DNA of 64,000 bases from Rhizobium sp. Root1203 (GTDB lineage Bacteria; Pseudomonadota; Alphaproteobacteria; Rhizobiales; Rhizobiaceae), in assembly GCF_001424945.1 (NCBI RefSeq), contig NZ_LMCW01000004.1:1-64000 (forward strand), in the 5' to 3' direction. Positions 51,769 to 62,722 of the stretch are shown here, piece after piece. Position 1 is the stretch's first letter. Each line of letters begins with the position of its first letter. The notes beneath the pieces were generated by a model. That model did not search any database and was not told the origin of the DNA. It saw only the letters and a program-made list of their open reading frames with translations. The position numbers and the translations under genes were made by a program.

Positions 51769-53619
51769 TCACCGTGGGTTTTCATCACCTTTGGCAGCAG
51801 CTGCGGCGGCCGCCACCTCCTTGTTCTTTCTCCCTTTCAGCCGGTCGCGTACGCGGTCGATGATGTCGCGCATGTTGATGAAGATCGGCAGCGTGATGGC
51901 CGGTTCGACGGCTTCGAGCGACATGCCGACGGAGCTGATATGATATTGGTCGTCGAGGTCGCGGACGATCAGGATGATCGAGCCCAGGCGGACACGGTCG
52001 GCATAATCAGCCTTGCCGCCAAGCCGCTGCTTCATCAACTCGGCGATCGTCAGCGCCTTCTCCGATTCATTCAGCAGGCCCGGGCCATAGGCTGCATCAA
52101 GGTCGGCGGCGGGGCGCGACGGTGAGAGAGCGAAGGCGCCAAAGAAATCGGCATCGTCTTCGTCCACGGGTGCGCGGCTGGCAAAGAGCTTGTCGAGCAG
52201 ACGCGAATAGGAGGGAACGACGAAGAGATAGACGAGATCGTTTTCCCTCAGGCGTCCGGCATACTGGTAGCGCATCGACTTGCCGTCGCGGATGATGAGC
52301 GACGGAGTTGCCCAGCGCGGGATCCGCTCGCCGCGAAGGACAGGGCTGTCCTTGATGACGCGGTAGGACAGCAGTTCATGGTTTGCCGCTCCCGGCAGGT
52401 CGACCTCGACCTTGTCGACGGCGCCGATGCGGGGCGGAATGATAAGGCCCAGCTTCTTGGCAACGGGCTTGATGGTCCACCCCTGCAGCAGCAGCGAGAC
52501 CAGCACAATGATGAAGGCGGTGTTGAAATAGACCTGCCCGTTTTCGAGGCCGCCGAGGATCGGCATGATGGCGAGCAGGATCGAGACCGCGCCGCGCAGG
52601 CCGACCCAGGCCACGAAGCCTATTTCCTGCTGTGTGTAGTCGTAGGGCAGCAGCGAGAGCCAGATCGCCAGCGGGCGTGCAATGAAAATCAGGAAGAGGG
52701 CGAGGAGTACGGCCGGGACCGCAATCGCCGGAAACTGCGAGGGGGTCGCCAGGAGGCCGAGCACGAGGAACATGATGATCTGCGCGAGCCAGGTCATGCC
52801 GTCCTGAAAGCGCTTGACGGAGGCATAGCCGGGCAGCTTGCGATTGCCGGCGTAAATGCCGGCAACGTAGACCGCGAGGAAGCCGCTGCCGCCGACGGCG
52901 CCCGTTGCCGAGAAGACGAGCAGTGCCAGCGCGAGAACGAAGATCGGCGTCAGCCCGCGGTCGGTCTCGAGCTTGCCGACGATCAGAACGATCATCATGC
53001 CGCCGAGCAGGCCAAGGATGACGCCGAGGCCCATCTGCTGCACGAACATGGCCAGCATGCCGATATTGATGCCGTGGTAGCGTTCCCCGCTTGCCAGCAC
53101 CTCGACGAGCGCGATGGTCAGGAAGATCGCCATCGGGTCGTTGGTGCCGGATTCGACTTCCAGCGTCGAGCGAACCTTGTCACGGATGTTGATGCCACCG
53201 ATGCGCAGCAGGAAGAAGACGGCGGCCGCGTCGGTCGAGGCGACGATGGAGCCAAGCAGCATGCCTTCCAGCCATTTGAAATTCAGCAGCCACATGGAGG
53301 CAACGGCGACGAGCGCCGCCGTCATCAACACGCCGATGGAGGCAAGCGTCAGCGACGGGATGGCGGCGAGCTTGAACGCCTGAACCGGCGTTCCGAAGCC
53401 GGAGTCGAACAGGATGACCGCGAGGGCGATGGAGCCGAGAATATAGGCGAGATAGTTGTTGGTGAACTCGATGCCGAGCCCATCGGTGCCGGCGAGCAGG
53501 CCAATTCCGAGGAAGAGCAGGAGAAGAGGAGCACCGAAGCGAAACGCAAGCAGGCTCGAAAACGCAGCAAGGAGCACCAGCGTCGTCGATACCAATACGA
53601 CGATGTAGAATGCTTCCAT
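51769..53619 (-). CDS. K+/H+ antiporter (NhaP2/CvrA-like, CPA1 family)
   Basis: 616 residues. The first 390 hold about 12 membrane helices of a cation/proton antiporter, with SIVASTDAAAVFFLL and ESGTNDPMAIFLTIAL carrying the conserved Asp residues of the ion site. The C-terminal 230 residues contain a TrkA-C-like regulatory part (about 410-480) and a final soluble domain like CorC/HlyC. It exports K+ in exchange for H+ to guard against alkaline or low-osmotic stress. Its C-terminus is very Ala-rich. Confidence 0.92.
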   Translation of the reverse strand: MEAFYIVVLVSTTLVLLAAFSSLLAFRFGAPLLLLFLGIGLLAGTDGLGIEFTNNYLAYILGSIALAVILFDSGFGTPVQAFKLAAIPSLTLASIGVLMTAALVAVASMWLLNFKWLEGMLLGSIVASTDAAAVFFLLRIGGINIRDKVRSTLEVESGTNDPMAIFLTIALVEVLASGERYHGINIGMLAMFVQQMGLGVILGLLGGMMIVLIVGKLETDRGLTPIFVLALALLVFSATGAVGGSGFLAVYVAGIYAGNRKLPGYASVKRFQDGMTWLAQIIMFLVLGLLATPSQFPAIAVPAVLLALFLIFIARPLAIWLSLLPYDYTQQEIGFVAWVGLRGAVSILLAIMPILGGLENGQVYFNTAFIIVLVSLLLQGWTIKPVAKKLGLIIPPRIGAVDKVEVDLPGAANHELLSYRVIKDSPVLRGERIPRWATPSLIIRDGKSMRYQYAGRLRENDLVYLFVVPSYSRLLDKLFASRAPVDEDDADFFGAFALSPSRPAADLDAAYGPGLLNESEKALTIAELMKQRLGGKADYADRVRLGSIILIVRDLDDQYHISSVGMSLEAVEPAITLPIFINMRDIIDRVRDRLKGRKNKEVAAAAAAAKGDENPR

Positions 53620-53970
53620 GCCGATCCCCTTATCCGCCGATCAAACTGCAGCATCGCCCCCGTCTGCTGCAGCTGCTTCTGTCATCTCTCCAAACCGTAC
53701 CCGATGCCTGCCAGTTAACGGCAAAATCCACTCGAAGGGTAGACCCTGAGGGCTAGCCTTTCCGTGCTGCGGCGTCATGCTGCTGATTGCTATGCCGAAC
53801 GGCAAATCGGGCGAACGGCTTACGTGAGCCTATCGGAAGTGTAGGGCGAAATCAGGCAGGAACAGGGCAGAAAGAGACGCCTTGTATTTTTCTTGGACAT
53901 TCGCAGAATCACGGAAGCCGCCGAGCGACCGATGTCGCCGTTGGATCGCGACATCAGCCGACCGGGAAGA
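53620..53970. other. Spacer, no gene seen
   Basis: 350 bases holding the promoter side of the antiporter gene and the 3' side of the small acidic protein gene. No ORF has a sensible product. A TTGTATTTTTCTT run (53882-53894) is the most AT-rich part. No clear terminator hairpin was found. Confidence 0.45.
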
Positions 53971-54285
53971 CTACGCTTCGGCGTCGTCTTCCTCATCCGC
54001 CGCATCGGAGATCGGAATCAGGAAGACGACGAATTCGTCGTCGATGGTTCTCTCGGGATCGTCGTCGAATTCATAGGCATGCTCGACTTCGCTTGCCTCT
54101 TCGGCCGTTGCCTTGCGCAAGTTCAGCTTGGCGACGCCGTCCCATACCGGCTTGCCCTGGGATTGCAGGATCGTCAGATCTTCCCTGAAATCCTCCGCCT
54201 GGAAGAAATGCTTCGCGTCTTCGTCGTTTTCCGATCGGAAACTCGCGATGGCCTGTCCACCGATTTCAATCGTAAAGTAATCCAT
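53971..54285 (-). CDS. Hypothetical acidic protein
   Basis: 104 residues from ATG 54285, which has GAGAGA upstream. Sequence: MDYFTIEIGGQAIASFRSEN, DEDAKHFFQAEDFREDLTIL, ending in an acidic DAADEEDDAEA tail. It has the look of a small alpha/beta domain but matches no family I know. It is probably soluble and cytoplasmic. Confidence 0.7.
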   Translation of the reverse strand: MDYFTIEIGGQAIASFRSENDEDAKHFFQAEDFREDLTILQSQGKPVWDGVAKLNLRKATAEEASEVEHAYEFDDDPERTIDDEFVVFLIPISDAADEEDDAEA

Positions 54286-54376
54286 CAAATTCTCTCTCGC
54301 TTCTGCGCGGGCCGCGCCAAATCGACAGTAAGGCGATAGGGTTCGCGGCGCCAGCACTATCCGCGCAGAGTGCCTG

Positions 54377-54517
54377 TCACCGTGGGCCCATTGCGCGCGC
54401 CGATTCCATCAGCGGCTGCCCCTTCGCGATCTGCCTCGAACTGCGCCCGCCAACGAGGCTCATGCTCAGCACGCTGGCGATCATGACGAGAAGGATGGCC
54501 ACCATCAGAATTCTCAT
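54377..54517 (-). CDS. 46-residue membrane peptide, tentative
   Basis: From ATG 54517: MRILMVAILLVMIASVLSMS followed by a polar tail, RSSRQIAKGQPLMESARAMG. One membrane helix or signal anchor. The ribosome-binding site is weak. It lies 90 bases upstream of the acidic protein gene on the same strand. Weakly supported. Confidence 0.35.
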   Translation of the reverse strand: MRILMVAILLVMIASVLSMSLVGGRSSRQIAKGQPLMESARAMGPR

Positions 54518-54760
54518 GGGTGAATCCGCCAGCTGCATTACTTGCGCAGTGTCTGTTCCACAGACTGCGAGGCTAGTCAGTTTGGCCGCGCAGGGCAAGC
54601 GCCCGAGGGCGCGCGACCAAGGGATATCGGCGGTTTTGCAGCTCTTGGACGGGCGCCATCTTCAGGGCGATGTGTTGACGGCGGCACCGGCGATGTGGCA
54701 GCGTTGGCGGCTGTCGCGGCGTTTAAACGTTGCACTGCTTTGCCCCTTTCCCAGTTCGGC

Positions 54761-55705
54761 ATGTCGATGCATCCCAGATTACTCAGGACATTCCTCGCGG
54801 TCGCCCGGCATCGCAATATCACGCGGGCAGCCGAGGAGGTTCACCTCGCGCAATCGAGCGTCAGCGACCAGATTCAATCCCTTGAAAGCGAACTTGGCGC
54901 GGAGCTCTTCACCCGCTCGAAGCCCGGCCTGGAACTGACGCAAGCGGGGCAAACGCTGAGCCCCTACGCCGAAGAAATCCTGATGCTGGAAGACGAGGCG
55001 CGCGCGGCGGTTGCGACAACCGTCGGACACCGGGCTGGATCGGTGGGGATTGGAGCCCTGGAAACAATTGCGGCAATCAAGCTCCCGACATTGTTGTCCG
55101 GGTTTCGGACCGACCGCCCCGATATCGACATCCGGCTGACGGTGGCAGGCAGCGGCGATCTGCTCCGAAAACTAGACAGCGGCGAGATCGATGTCGCCAT
55201 CTGCTTCGACCAGGGTTGGCCCGACGAACGTTTCGTCCGACGGACGATCGCGACGGAGCCTTTGATCGTCGCCACGCCTCCCGGTGGCGCGTTTGCATCG
55301 AGGAAACCGGATCTGGCCGAGCTTGCCTCGATGAACTTCATAACGACCGAAGTCGGCTGCGTGTATCGCGGCTTGTCCGACAAGGCATTTGCCGAGGCGC
55401 ACGTCGATGCACCAAAGCCCGCCGCTGAAGTCGGCAGCATCGGCACCATTGCGCGGCTGGTTGCTGCCGGTGCAGGCATAAGTCTCGTTCCACGGCTTGC
55501 GGTGGCGGACGCCCTCGACCGCGGAGAGATTGGCGAGATGACTTGGCCGGGGCCGACGCGGACCGCGTCGCTGGTGATGATCTGGCGGCGCAGGCGTGTT
55601 CAGCCGCCAGCTCTCAGAGTGTGGCTGGCGGCCGCAAGCGATCATTTCGCGCCGGCTAGATCAGTCGATGGCCGCCCTCGACGTGCAACACCGTCCCCGT
55701 CGTGA
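54761..55705 (+). CDS. LysR-family transcriptional regulator
   Basis: 314 residues from ATG 54761. It has an N-terminal helix-turn-helix (LLRTFLAVARHRNITRAAEE, then SSVSDQIQSLESELGAELF) and a ligand-binding domain. The last 16 codons overlap the 3' end of the convergent SDR gene by 50 bases; the Arg/Pro-rich tail (GRPRRATPSPS) looks like read-through rather than a conserved part of the fold. Confidence 0.88.
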   Translation: MSMHPRLLRTFLAVARHRNITRAAEEVHLAQSSVSDQIQSLESELGAELFTRSKPGLELTQAGQTLSPYAEEILMLEDEARAAVATTVGHRAGSVGIGALETIAAIKLPTLLSGFRTDRPDIDIRLTVAGSGDLLRKLDSGEIDVAICFDQGWPDERFVRRTIATEPLIVATPPGGAFASRKPDLAELASMNFITTEVGCVYRGLSDKAFAEAHVDAPKPAAEVGSIGTIARLVAAGAGISLVPRLAVADALDRGEIGEMTWPGPTRTASLVMIWRRRRVQPPALRVWLAAASDHFAPARSVDGRPRRATPSPS

Positions 55706-56387
55706 AGCCATTGCCCATGAGGAAGCCGATGGCGTCGGCGATATCGTCCGGTTGTCCCACGCGTCCGACCGGCAGGCGCTCTGCAATCGCCTTCAGCGTA
55801 TCGTCCTTCTTGTCGCCGGCAACGAACGCCCAGATCGGCGTGTCGACCCAACCCGGCGAGACGGCATTCACGCGTATCGGTGCCAATTCGACCGCGAGCG
55901 CTCGGACCAGTCCTTCCAGGGCGGCATTGACAGCGGCGACGACCGATCCCCGCGCCGATGGACGGTAGGCAGCGATGCCGGATGTGAACGTCATCGAACC
56001 GGACGCGGAGAGTGCGGGCGCGCCGTACTTCGCCAACAGGAGCGGTCCGTAGAATTTGCTTTCCACGACCCGCTGCGCGGCCCGCAAGTCGAGGGAGGGC
56101 AGCAGCTCGTAGGCACCCTCGATATCGGCGGCAGTGCTGACGATATGGTCGAGGTCGCCGATACGCTTGAACAGATCGGATACCTGGCTCTCCTTGGCGA
56201 TATCGACCGCGACTGTCTGGAAAGCTGCCGGACTGCGAAGCTCCTCGCCGACGCGCGCCAGCGTTTCCTCGTTGCGTCCGGCAATCGTGACCTGCGCCCC
56301 TGCTGCCAGACAGCGTTTCGCCAGCGCCAGGCCCATTCCTGAACTGCCGCCGACGATCAGAATCCTTGAATTCGTTATTTCACCCAT
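55656..56387 (-). CDS. SDR-family protein with altered active site
   Basis: 243 residues from ATG 56387, seven bases after GGAAG. The cofactor motif GGSSGMG (13-19) and the SDR frame are kept, including Ser136. But the YxxxK motif is gone: aligning KAALEGL with NAALEGL puts Val at the Tyr position (150) and Asn at the Lys position (154). It could be a non-catalytic NAD(P)-binding sensor, or an enzyme with another mechanism. It is convergent with the LysR gene and overlaps its 3' end by 50 bases. Confidence 0.82.
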   Translation of the reverse strand: MGEITNSRILIVGGSSGMGLALAKRCLAAGAQVTIAGRNEETLARVGEELRSPAAFQTVAVDIAKESQVSDLFKRIGDLDHIVSTAADIEGAYELLPSLDLRAAQRVVESKFYGPLLLAKYGAPALSASGSMTFTSGIAAYRPSARGSVVAAVNAALEGLVRALAVELAPIRVNAVSPGWVDTPIWAFVAGDKKDDTLKAIAERLPVGRVGQPDDIADAIGFLMGNGFTTGTVLHVEGGHRLI

Positions 56388-56520
56388 TTCCACGTCTTCC
56401 ATTCCTGAAGTGATCATTGCGAGGGCGATCATTGGCAGGGGAGTGCATGGAGAGGAAACGGAGAAAGCCGATGGTGCCATCGGAAAATCCGATGGAGCGG
56501 CCAATCCGTGTACGCATCGC

Positions 56521-56555
56521 AAAACAAAAGCGGCCCGGTTTCCCGAGCCGCTTTC
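56521..56555 (-). terminator. Intrinsic terminator of gap
   Basis: On the minus strand, AAAGCGGCTCGG pairs with CCGGGCCGCTTTT around a short loop, with a T-rich TTTTGTTTT following. It lies 20 bases after the gap stop. Confidence 0.9.
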
Positions 56556-56574
56556 AATCATTGTCCGCCGAACC

Positions 56575-57585
56575 TTAGATGGTCTTGGCGAAGGCGACGG
56601 CGGTGTCCGACATGCGGCTGGAGAAGCCCCACTCGTTGTCGTACCAGGTGAGGATACGAACGAACTTGCCTTCGAGAACCTTGGTCTGGTCGAGCGCGAA
56701 GATCGAGGAGTGGCTGTCGTGGTTGAAGTCGCGGGAAACCAGCGGCTCGTCGGTGTAGCCGAGGATGCCCTTCAGTTTGCCGTTGGCGGCAGACTTGATG
56801 GCTTCGTTGATTTCCTCGATGCTGGTGTCGCGCTTGGCGACGAACTTGAAGTCGACGACGGAAACGTTCGGCGTCGGGACGCGGATCGAGGTACCGTCGA
56901 GCTTGCCCTTCAGATGCGGCAGGACGAGGCCAACGGCCTTGGCCGCGCCCGTCGAGGTCGGGATCATCGACAGAGCCGCAGCGCGGGCGCGATAGAGATC
57001 CTTGTGCATCGTGTCGAGGGTCGGCTGGTCGCCGGTGTAGGAGTGGATGGTGGTCATGAAGCCGTGGTCGATGCCGACGGCGTCATCGAGAACCTTCACG
57101 ACCGGAACCAGGCAGTTCGTCGTGCAGGATGCGTTGGAGATGACCAGGTGGTCCTTGGACAGCTGATCATGGTTGACGCCGAAGACGACGGTCAGGTCGG
57201 CGCCGTCGGCAGGAGCCGAGACGATGACGCGCTTGGCGCCAGCCGTCAGATGGGCTGCAGCCTTGTCGCGCGACGTGAAGATGCCGGTGCACTCCATCGC
57301 GATGTCGACGCCGAGTTCCTTGTGCGGCAGCGTTGCCGGGTCCTTGATCGCGGTGACCTTGATCGGCTTGCCGTTGCCGACCGTGATGGTGTCGCCTTCG
57401 ACCTTGACGGTCGCCGGGAACTTGCCGTGGATCGAATCGTAGCGCAGCAGGTGGGCGTTGGTTTCGACAGGGCCGAGGTCGTTGATGGCGACGACTTCGA
57501 TGTCGGTGCGGCCGGATTCGACGATGGCACGGAGAACGTTGCGGCCGATGCGGCCGAAACCGTTGATGGCAACCTTTACAGTCAT
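56575..57585 (-). CDS. gap: Glyceraldehyde-3-phosphate dehydrogenase
   Basis: 336 residues from ATG 57585, six bases after GGGAGTG. The catalytic Cys154 (ASCTTNC at 152-158) and His181 ([10 protein letters not shown]) are present, as is the Rossmann GFGRIGRN (9-16). [20 protein letters not shown] is the form seen in the CbbG/GapB-like branch of alphaproteobacteria. It follows tkt by 65 bases with an intercistronic hairpin between them. Confidence 0.97.
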   Translation of the reverse strand: MTVKVAINGFGRIGRNVLRAIVESGRTDIEVVAINDLGPVETNAHLLRYDSIHGKFPATVKVEGDTITVGNGKPIKVTAIKDPATLPHKELGVDIAMECTGIFTSRDKAAAHLTAGAKRVIVSAPADGADLTVVFGVNHDQLSKDHLVISNASCTTNCLVPVVKVLDDAVGIDHGFMTTIHSYTGDQPTLDTMHKDLYRARAAALSMIPTSTGAAKAVGLVLPHLKGKLDGTSIRVPTPNVSVVDFKFVAKRDTSIEEINEAIKSAANGKLKGILGYTDEPLVSRDFNHDSHSSIFALDQTKVLEGKFVRILTWYDNEWGFSSRMSDTAVAFAKTI

Positions 57586-57625
57586 GTGATTCACTCCCGA
57601 TAAATAGGGCTTGCGTTATGGAATG

Positions 57626-57647
57626 GGGAGCGCCCGGAGGCGCTCCC
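57626..57647 (-). promoter_or_regulatory. Intercistronic hairpin between tkt and gap
   Basis: GGGAGCGCC-tccg-GGCGCTCCC on the minus strand: a nine-base perfect stem with a four-base loop, directly after the tkt stop and before gap. No T-run follows, so it is not a full terminator; it could act in mRNA processing or partial attenuation. Confidence 0.6.
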
Positions 57648-57650
57648 TGA

Positions 57651-59624
<1,974 letters not shown>

Positions 59625-59959
59625 CACTATTCCGCTGGTTCCGGGTGTCGGGGGATGGCCTCAAGCCTGTGGAGACCATCAATGAGAGCGGCTGACACAT
59701 AGCAGTTGGAACGGCCAAGTCAATAAAACGAGGGCCAATTACGAGGCTGTTGAATCGATTTTAGACATTTGACCAGCGATTTTTACAAAAGTTGAAAGGT
59801 CTGTGATGCGGGCATTCATCAGCGTCATCCACAGATAAGGGTACCCGCCGCCCTGTGACCTTTATTGACGGGCTGTTGGCGAGCTGCATATCCTTTTTTA
59901 TACATTGGATCGGATTCAGGCGCCGATTCGCGGGTCTTGAGCGGGGAACCGGAAGAGAC
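59625..59959. other. Divergent promoter spacer tkt / DUF4164
   Basis: 335 bases with no convincing gene. The right part has TTGACGGGCTG (59863) and CATATCC / TATACAT A/T-rich words that could serve the plus-strand DUF4164-zapA unit. The left part, before tkt, has no obvious operator. Confidence 0.45.
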
Positions 59960-60235
59960 ATGACGCCCACAGGCAATACCATCGAGGCAGCGCTTACCGA
60001 GCTGCGACAGGCGATTTCGGGTCTCGAGAACGCCGTGGACATGCGCATCGAGCGCCAGCGCGAGCATGGCGAGATCGAAGGCGAGGTACGCCGGGTTCAT
60101 GCGGATCGCTCGAAACTCGCACAGGAACTCGATCAGGCGGAGTTCCGCGCGAACCGTCTGGAGGAGGTCAATCGCGAGGTGTCGCGACGGCTGGTGACGG
60201 CGATGGAGACGATCCGCGCGGTCCTCGACCGATAG
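59960..60235 (+). CDS. DUF4164 coiled-coil protein
   Basis: 91 residues: TIEAALTELRQAISGLENAV, then HGEIEGEVRRVHADRSKLAQ and ELDQAEFRANRLEEVNREVS. Almost wholly alpha-helical heptads. DUF4164 proteins sit before zapA across Rhizobiales and may be ZapB-like partners at the division ring; that role is inference. Gap to zapA is 15 bases. Confidence 0.88.
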   Translation: MTPTGNTIEAALTELRQAISGLENAVDMRIERQREHGEIEGEVRRVHADRSKLAQELDQAEFRANRLEEVNREVSRRLVTAMETIRAVLDR

Positions 60236-60250
60236 TGAAGGACAGATGAG

Positions 60251-60628
60251 ATGGCTCAGGTAACGGTAACGATCGACGGCAAGGCCTACCGGATGGCCTG
60301 CGAGGAAGGGCAGGAAGATCACCTGACCGATCTTGCGACTCGTTTCGACCGTTATGTCGGCCACCTCAAGGAACAGTTCGGCGAAATCGGCGACCTCAGG
60401 ATCACCGTGATGGCCGGGATCATGATCATGGACGAGATTTCGGAACTGACGCGGCGCGTCGCCGGGCTTGAATCCGAGCTCGATACGCTGCGCGGCAACC
60501 GGGATACCGTTCTGGCGGCGACCGCACGGACGGAGGAGAGTTTCGCCGCAGCGCTTGTCGAGGTCACCAGCCACATCCGCGGCATTACCGACAAGTTGAA
60601 CGGCCGCGCGCCTGCAGAGCTCAATTAG
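60251..60628 (+). CDS. zapA: Cell division protein ZapA
   Basis: 125 residues: VTVTIDGKAYRMACEEGQED, HLTDLATRFDRYVGHLKEQF, then MAGIMIMDEISELTRRVAGL. ZapA binds FtsZ and bundles protofilaments at mid-cell. It is co-transcribed with the DUF4164 gene. As in many bacteria, the 6S RNA gene lies directly downstream. Confidence 0.93.
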   Translation: MAQVTVTIDGKAYRMACEEGQEDHLTDLATRFDRYVGHLKEQFGEIGDLRITVMAGIMIMDEISELTRRVAGLESELDTLRGNRDTVLAATARTEESFAAALVEVTSHIRGITDKLNGRAPAELN

Positions 60629-60692
60629 ATAATAAATCCAAGGCGCGCCTGCGGAACCTCTGGCGCCGCCTCGCGATCGGCCTTATATAGGC

Positions 60693-60855
60693 AATGCGAT
60701 CTGCGCCTCTCGACAGGAACCACAATCCCTGGGGCCATACTCGATCCAAAGGGAGCTGTCCCTGACCAGGCCCGTGGGCCTGGACATATGGCGCCCACCT
60801 ACGTTTGTAGGCACCCAGGATCGTAAACATCCACCGGTTGCCGCGGATCGCACTC
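60693..60855 (+). ncRNA. ssrS: 6S RNA
   Basis: About 160 bases after zapA with no ORF and strong secondary structure: TGCGATCTGC at 60694-60703 pairs with GCGGATCGCA at 60843-60852 (terminal stem); ATCCCTGGG near 60725 pairs with CCCAGGAT at 60814-60821; inner hairpins are CCAGGC/GCCTGG (about 60775-60783) and CCTAC/GTAGG. This is the closing-stem, bulge and hairpin plan of alphaproteobacterial 6S RNA, which binds RNA polymerase holoenzyme. A TTATAT -10 box lies at 60683-60688. Position after zapA supports it. Confidence 0.82.
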
Positions 60856-60916
60856 ATTTCTTTCTTGATGGATTTTGCAGTCAGGCAAAGGTTTTGCCGG
60901 CCGCAGGTGCGCTGGC

Positions 60917-61375
60917 CTATTCCGCCCCTTCGTCTTGCATGCAGGCGAGCAGATCGGTGAAAGCCTTTTCAGTCCCCGCCAGAGGAAACGTTCCCTTTAC
61001 GCCGTTTGCCTTGACGCGCAGCTCCTTGCCCGAGGTCAGCGCCGCGACGGCTTCGGTCGTGTTCGGCACGTCGATCGTCGCCGTGTGCGCGCTGTCGGCG
61101 GTCGATGAGAATTCCGTTTCGTCGCCATCGTCGATGGCCCAGCTTCCTTTCACCTCATCGCCCTTTTCGATCGGAAACCTGGCGGTGTTCGCAAACAGCG
61201 CGACCTTGTCGTCGACAGCCAGAAAGCCGATGCCGGACGGCGTGTTCTGCGCCAGGCAGCCAATGAATGCCTCGCCGTCCTTCAAAGGTTCCACCGAGAA
61301 ATCGGCAGCATTCGCCAGCGTGTCGGAGAGCAGCGCAGTGGTGAAGATGAGCGCCACGACAGTGGTCTTGTTCAT
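60917..61375 (-). CDS. Exported hypothetical protein
   Basis: 152 residues with a signal peptide (TTVVALIFTTALLSDTLANA then ADFS). The mature part has two Cys (GCLAQN and LLACMQ), a likely disulfide, and beta-rich segments (IGFLAVDDKVALFANTARF). Unknown function, probably periplasmic. It is convergent with the 6S RNA gene. Confidence 0.75.
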   Translation of the reverse strand: MNKTTVVALIFTTALLSDTLANAADFSVEPLKDGEAFIGCLAQNTPSGIGFLAVDDKVALFANTARFPIEKGDEVKGSWAIDDGDETEFSSTADSAHTATIDVPNTTEAVAALTSGKELRVKANGVKGTFPLAGTEKAFTDLLACMQDEGAE

Positions 61376-61708
61376 GTCAGATGTCCTGTTGAGAGAAGTC
61401 GGTTTGAAAACTGCTGCGCATTGTCTGATATAGCGCGCGTCTTGACGCGTGACATCGGTGGTGACAATGCGGTTGTCGTCTATGCCGAACCATTAGTGGG
61501 CGGAATGGCGACGATGGGACGACGGCACGTCGCGGATGTAGCGACCAAATAATGTGCACTCCTGTCGTAGTTATGCGTCTTATGCATTGGTGGCCTGATG
61601 CCTTAGCGCTGTTCGACATGTCGGTGCGGACGTATATTCACCTCAACAGAAAGACACCGGCGGCAAGAGCGCTGCCGAACGCTGACAGCCCTAGGAAAGG
61701 GGATCATC
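61376..61708. other. Spacer, no gene seen
   Basis: 333 bases between the exported protein gene and the DUF1127 gene. Frames are open in part but yield Arg/His-rich products of no family. It must contain the promoters for both neighbours. AAAGGGGAT (61697-61705) is the ribosome-binding site of the DUF1127 gene. Confidence 0.5.
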
Positions 61709-61855
61709 ATGAACGTAGCACGCTCCTTCAACAACTGGCGCAAGTACCGTCAGACGGTTTCCGAACTCGGCCGCATGTCCAACCGCGCCCTGCACGACCT
61801 TGGCATCGACCGCGCCGACATCCAGCGTGTCGCACGCGATGCGGCGGTTCGCTAA
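61709..61855 (+). CDS. DUF1127 small arginine-rich protein
   Basis: 48 residues: NVARSFNNWRKYRQTVSELG, then RMSNRALHDLGIDRADIQRV and ARDAAVR. This is the DUF1127/YjiS-like domain, a small basic helix-turn-helix-like peptide; some relatives act in RNA turnover and phosphate metabolism. AAAGGGG precedes the ATG, and a terminator follows. Confidence 0.88.
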   Translation: MNVARSFNNWRKYRQTVSELGRMSNRALHDLGIDRADIQRVARDAAVR

Positions 61856-61893
61856 CAGGCAAGATTGCCGCTCTTCCCGAGCGGCCGATATGT

Positions 61894-61926
61894 GAAACGC
61901 CCGTTGCCCTGCAGCGGGCGTTTTGC
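61894..61926 (+). terminator. Intrinsic terminator of the DUF1127 gene
   Basis: AAACGCCCG/CGGGCGTTT, nine-base stem with an 11-base loop and a TTTT tail, 39 bases after the stop. Confidence 0.85.
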
Positions 61927-62015
61927 GTCCGAGGTTCTCGGCGCCCGGCACTCCTCACCGGCTTCTCCGACAGTTTCACTTGCGAAACGCTTCGCGCAGG
62001 CGATATGCCACCTCC

Positions 62016-62603
62016 ATGTTTTCACTAGAACGCATCGAGACATTCGAGCAGATCGTCAAGAAGAGCCGGTTTCGGGCCGTCGCAAGCCCCATCGCAGGCG
62101 AGCAGGATGCCAAGGATTTGCTGGCGGCACATGCCGATCCCGGCGCCAATCACCATTGCTGGGCTTGGCGGATCGGCCAAAGCTATCGGTTCAACGACGA
62201 TGGCGAGCCGAGCGGCACGGCGGGAAAGCCAATTCTGCAAGCGATCGACGGGCAATCGCTCGACAATGTCATGGTGATCGTGACGCGCTGGTTTGGCGGC
62301 GTCCTGCTTGGAACCGGCGGTCTCATCCGCGCCTACGGCGGAACGGCGTCAGCCTGCCTGCGGGCGTCCAGGACCATCGAATTGATTCCCATGGCCGAGA
62401 CAACGGTAAATGTCGGCTTCTCGGACCTCGCGCTGGTCAAGGCACGGCTCGGTGCTGCGGCGGGCGTGCGCATCACGGACGAGGCCTTTCTAGGCACGGG
62501 AGCGCAGCTGACGCTCGCGATACCTCAGGCCGTCGCCGACGATATCGCGCGAATGATCGCGGATGCAACGAGCGGCCGGGTCGTCATCGCGTTTCAGCCA
62601 TGA
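62016..62603 (+). CDS. YigZ/IMPACT family protein
   Basis: 195 residues. The UPF0029 signature is clear: VTRWFGGVLLGTGGLIRAYG at about 89-108, and FNDDGEPSGTAGKPIL in the same domain. Bacterial YigZ proteins have this N-terminal fold plus a ferredoxin-like C-terminal part. The function is not settled; eukaryotic IMPACT regulates the kinase Gcn2. Confidence 0.9.
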   Translation: MFSLERIETFEQIVKKSRFRAVASPIAGEQDAKDLLAAHADPGANHHCWAWRIGQSYRFNDDGEPSGTAGKPILQAIDGQSLDNVMVIVTRWFGGVLLGTGGLIRAYGGTASACLRASRTIELIPMAETTVNVGFSDLALVKARLGAAAGVRITDEAFLGTGAQLTLAIPQAVADDIARMIADATSGRVVIAFQP

Positions 62604-62722
62604 CGACACTGCGCACCAGCTATGATGCCATGACTGGAATGTGACGCAGACTTCGCTTGCCTGCCGCCATGCGAGTGCTAGTTTCCGCAATCATATCGAT
62701 TAAATTATCCAGGAGACTTGAG

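Noticed and set aside
52378-53718. A 446-codon open frame on the plus strand across the antiporter gene
   Set aside because: Antisense shadow of a membrane protein; the product is an extreme mix of charged residues typical of reversed hydrophobic codons.
56134-57603. A 489-codon open frame antisense to gap and running into the SDR gene
   Set aside because: It spans two real genes in opposite direction and has no recognisable domain; gap has an intact catalytic site on the other strand.
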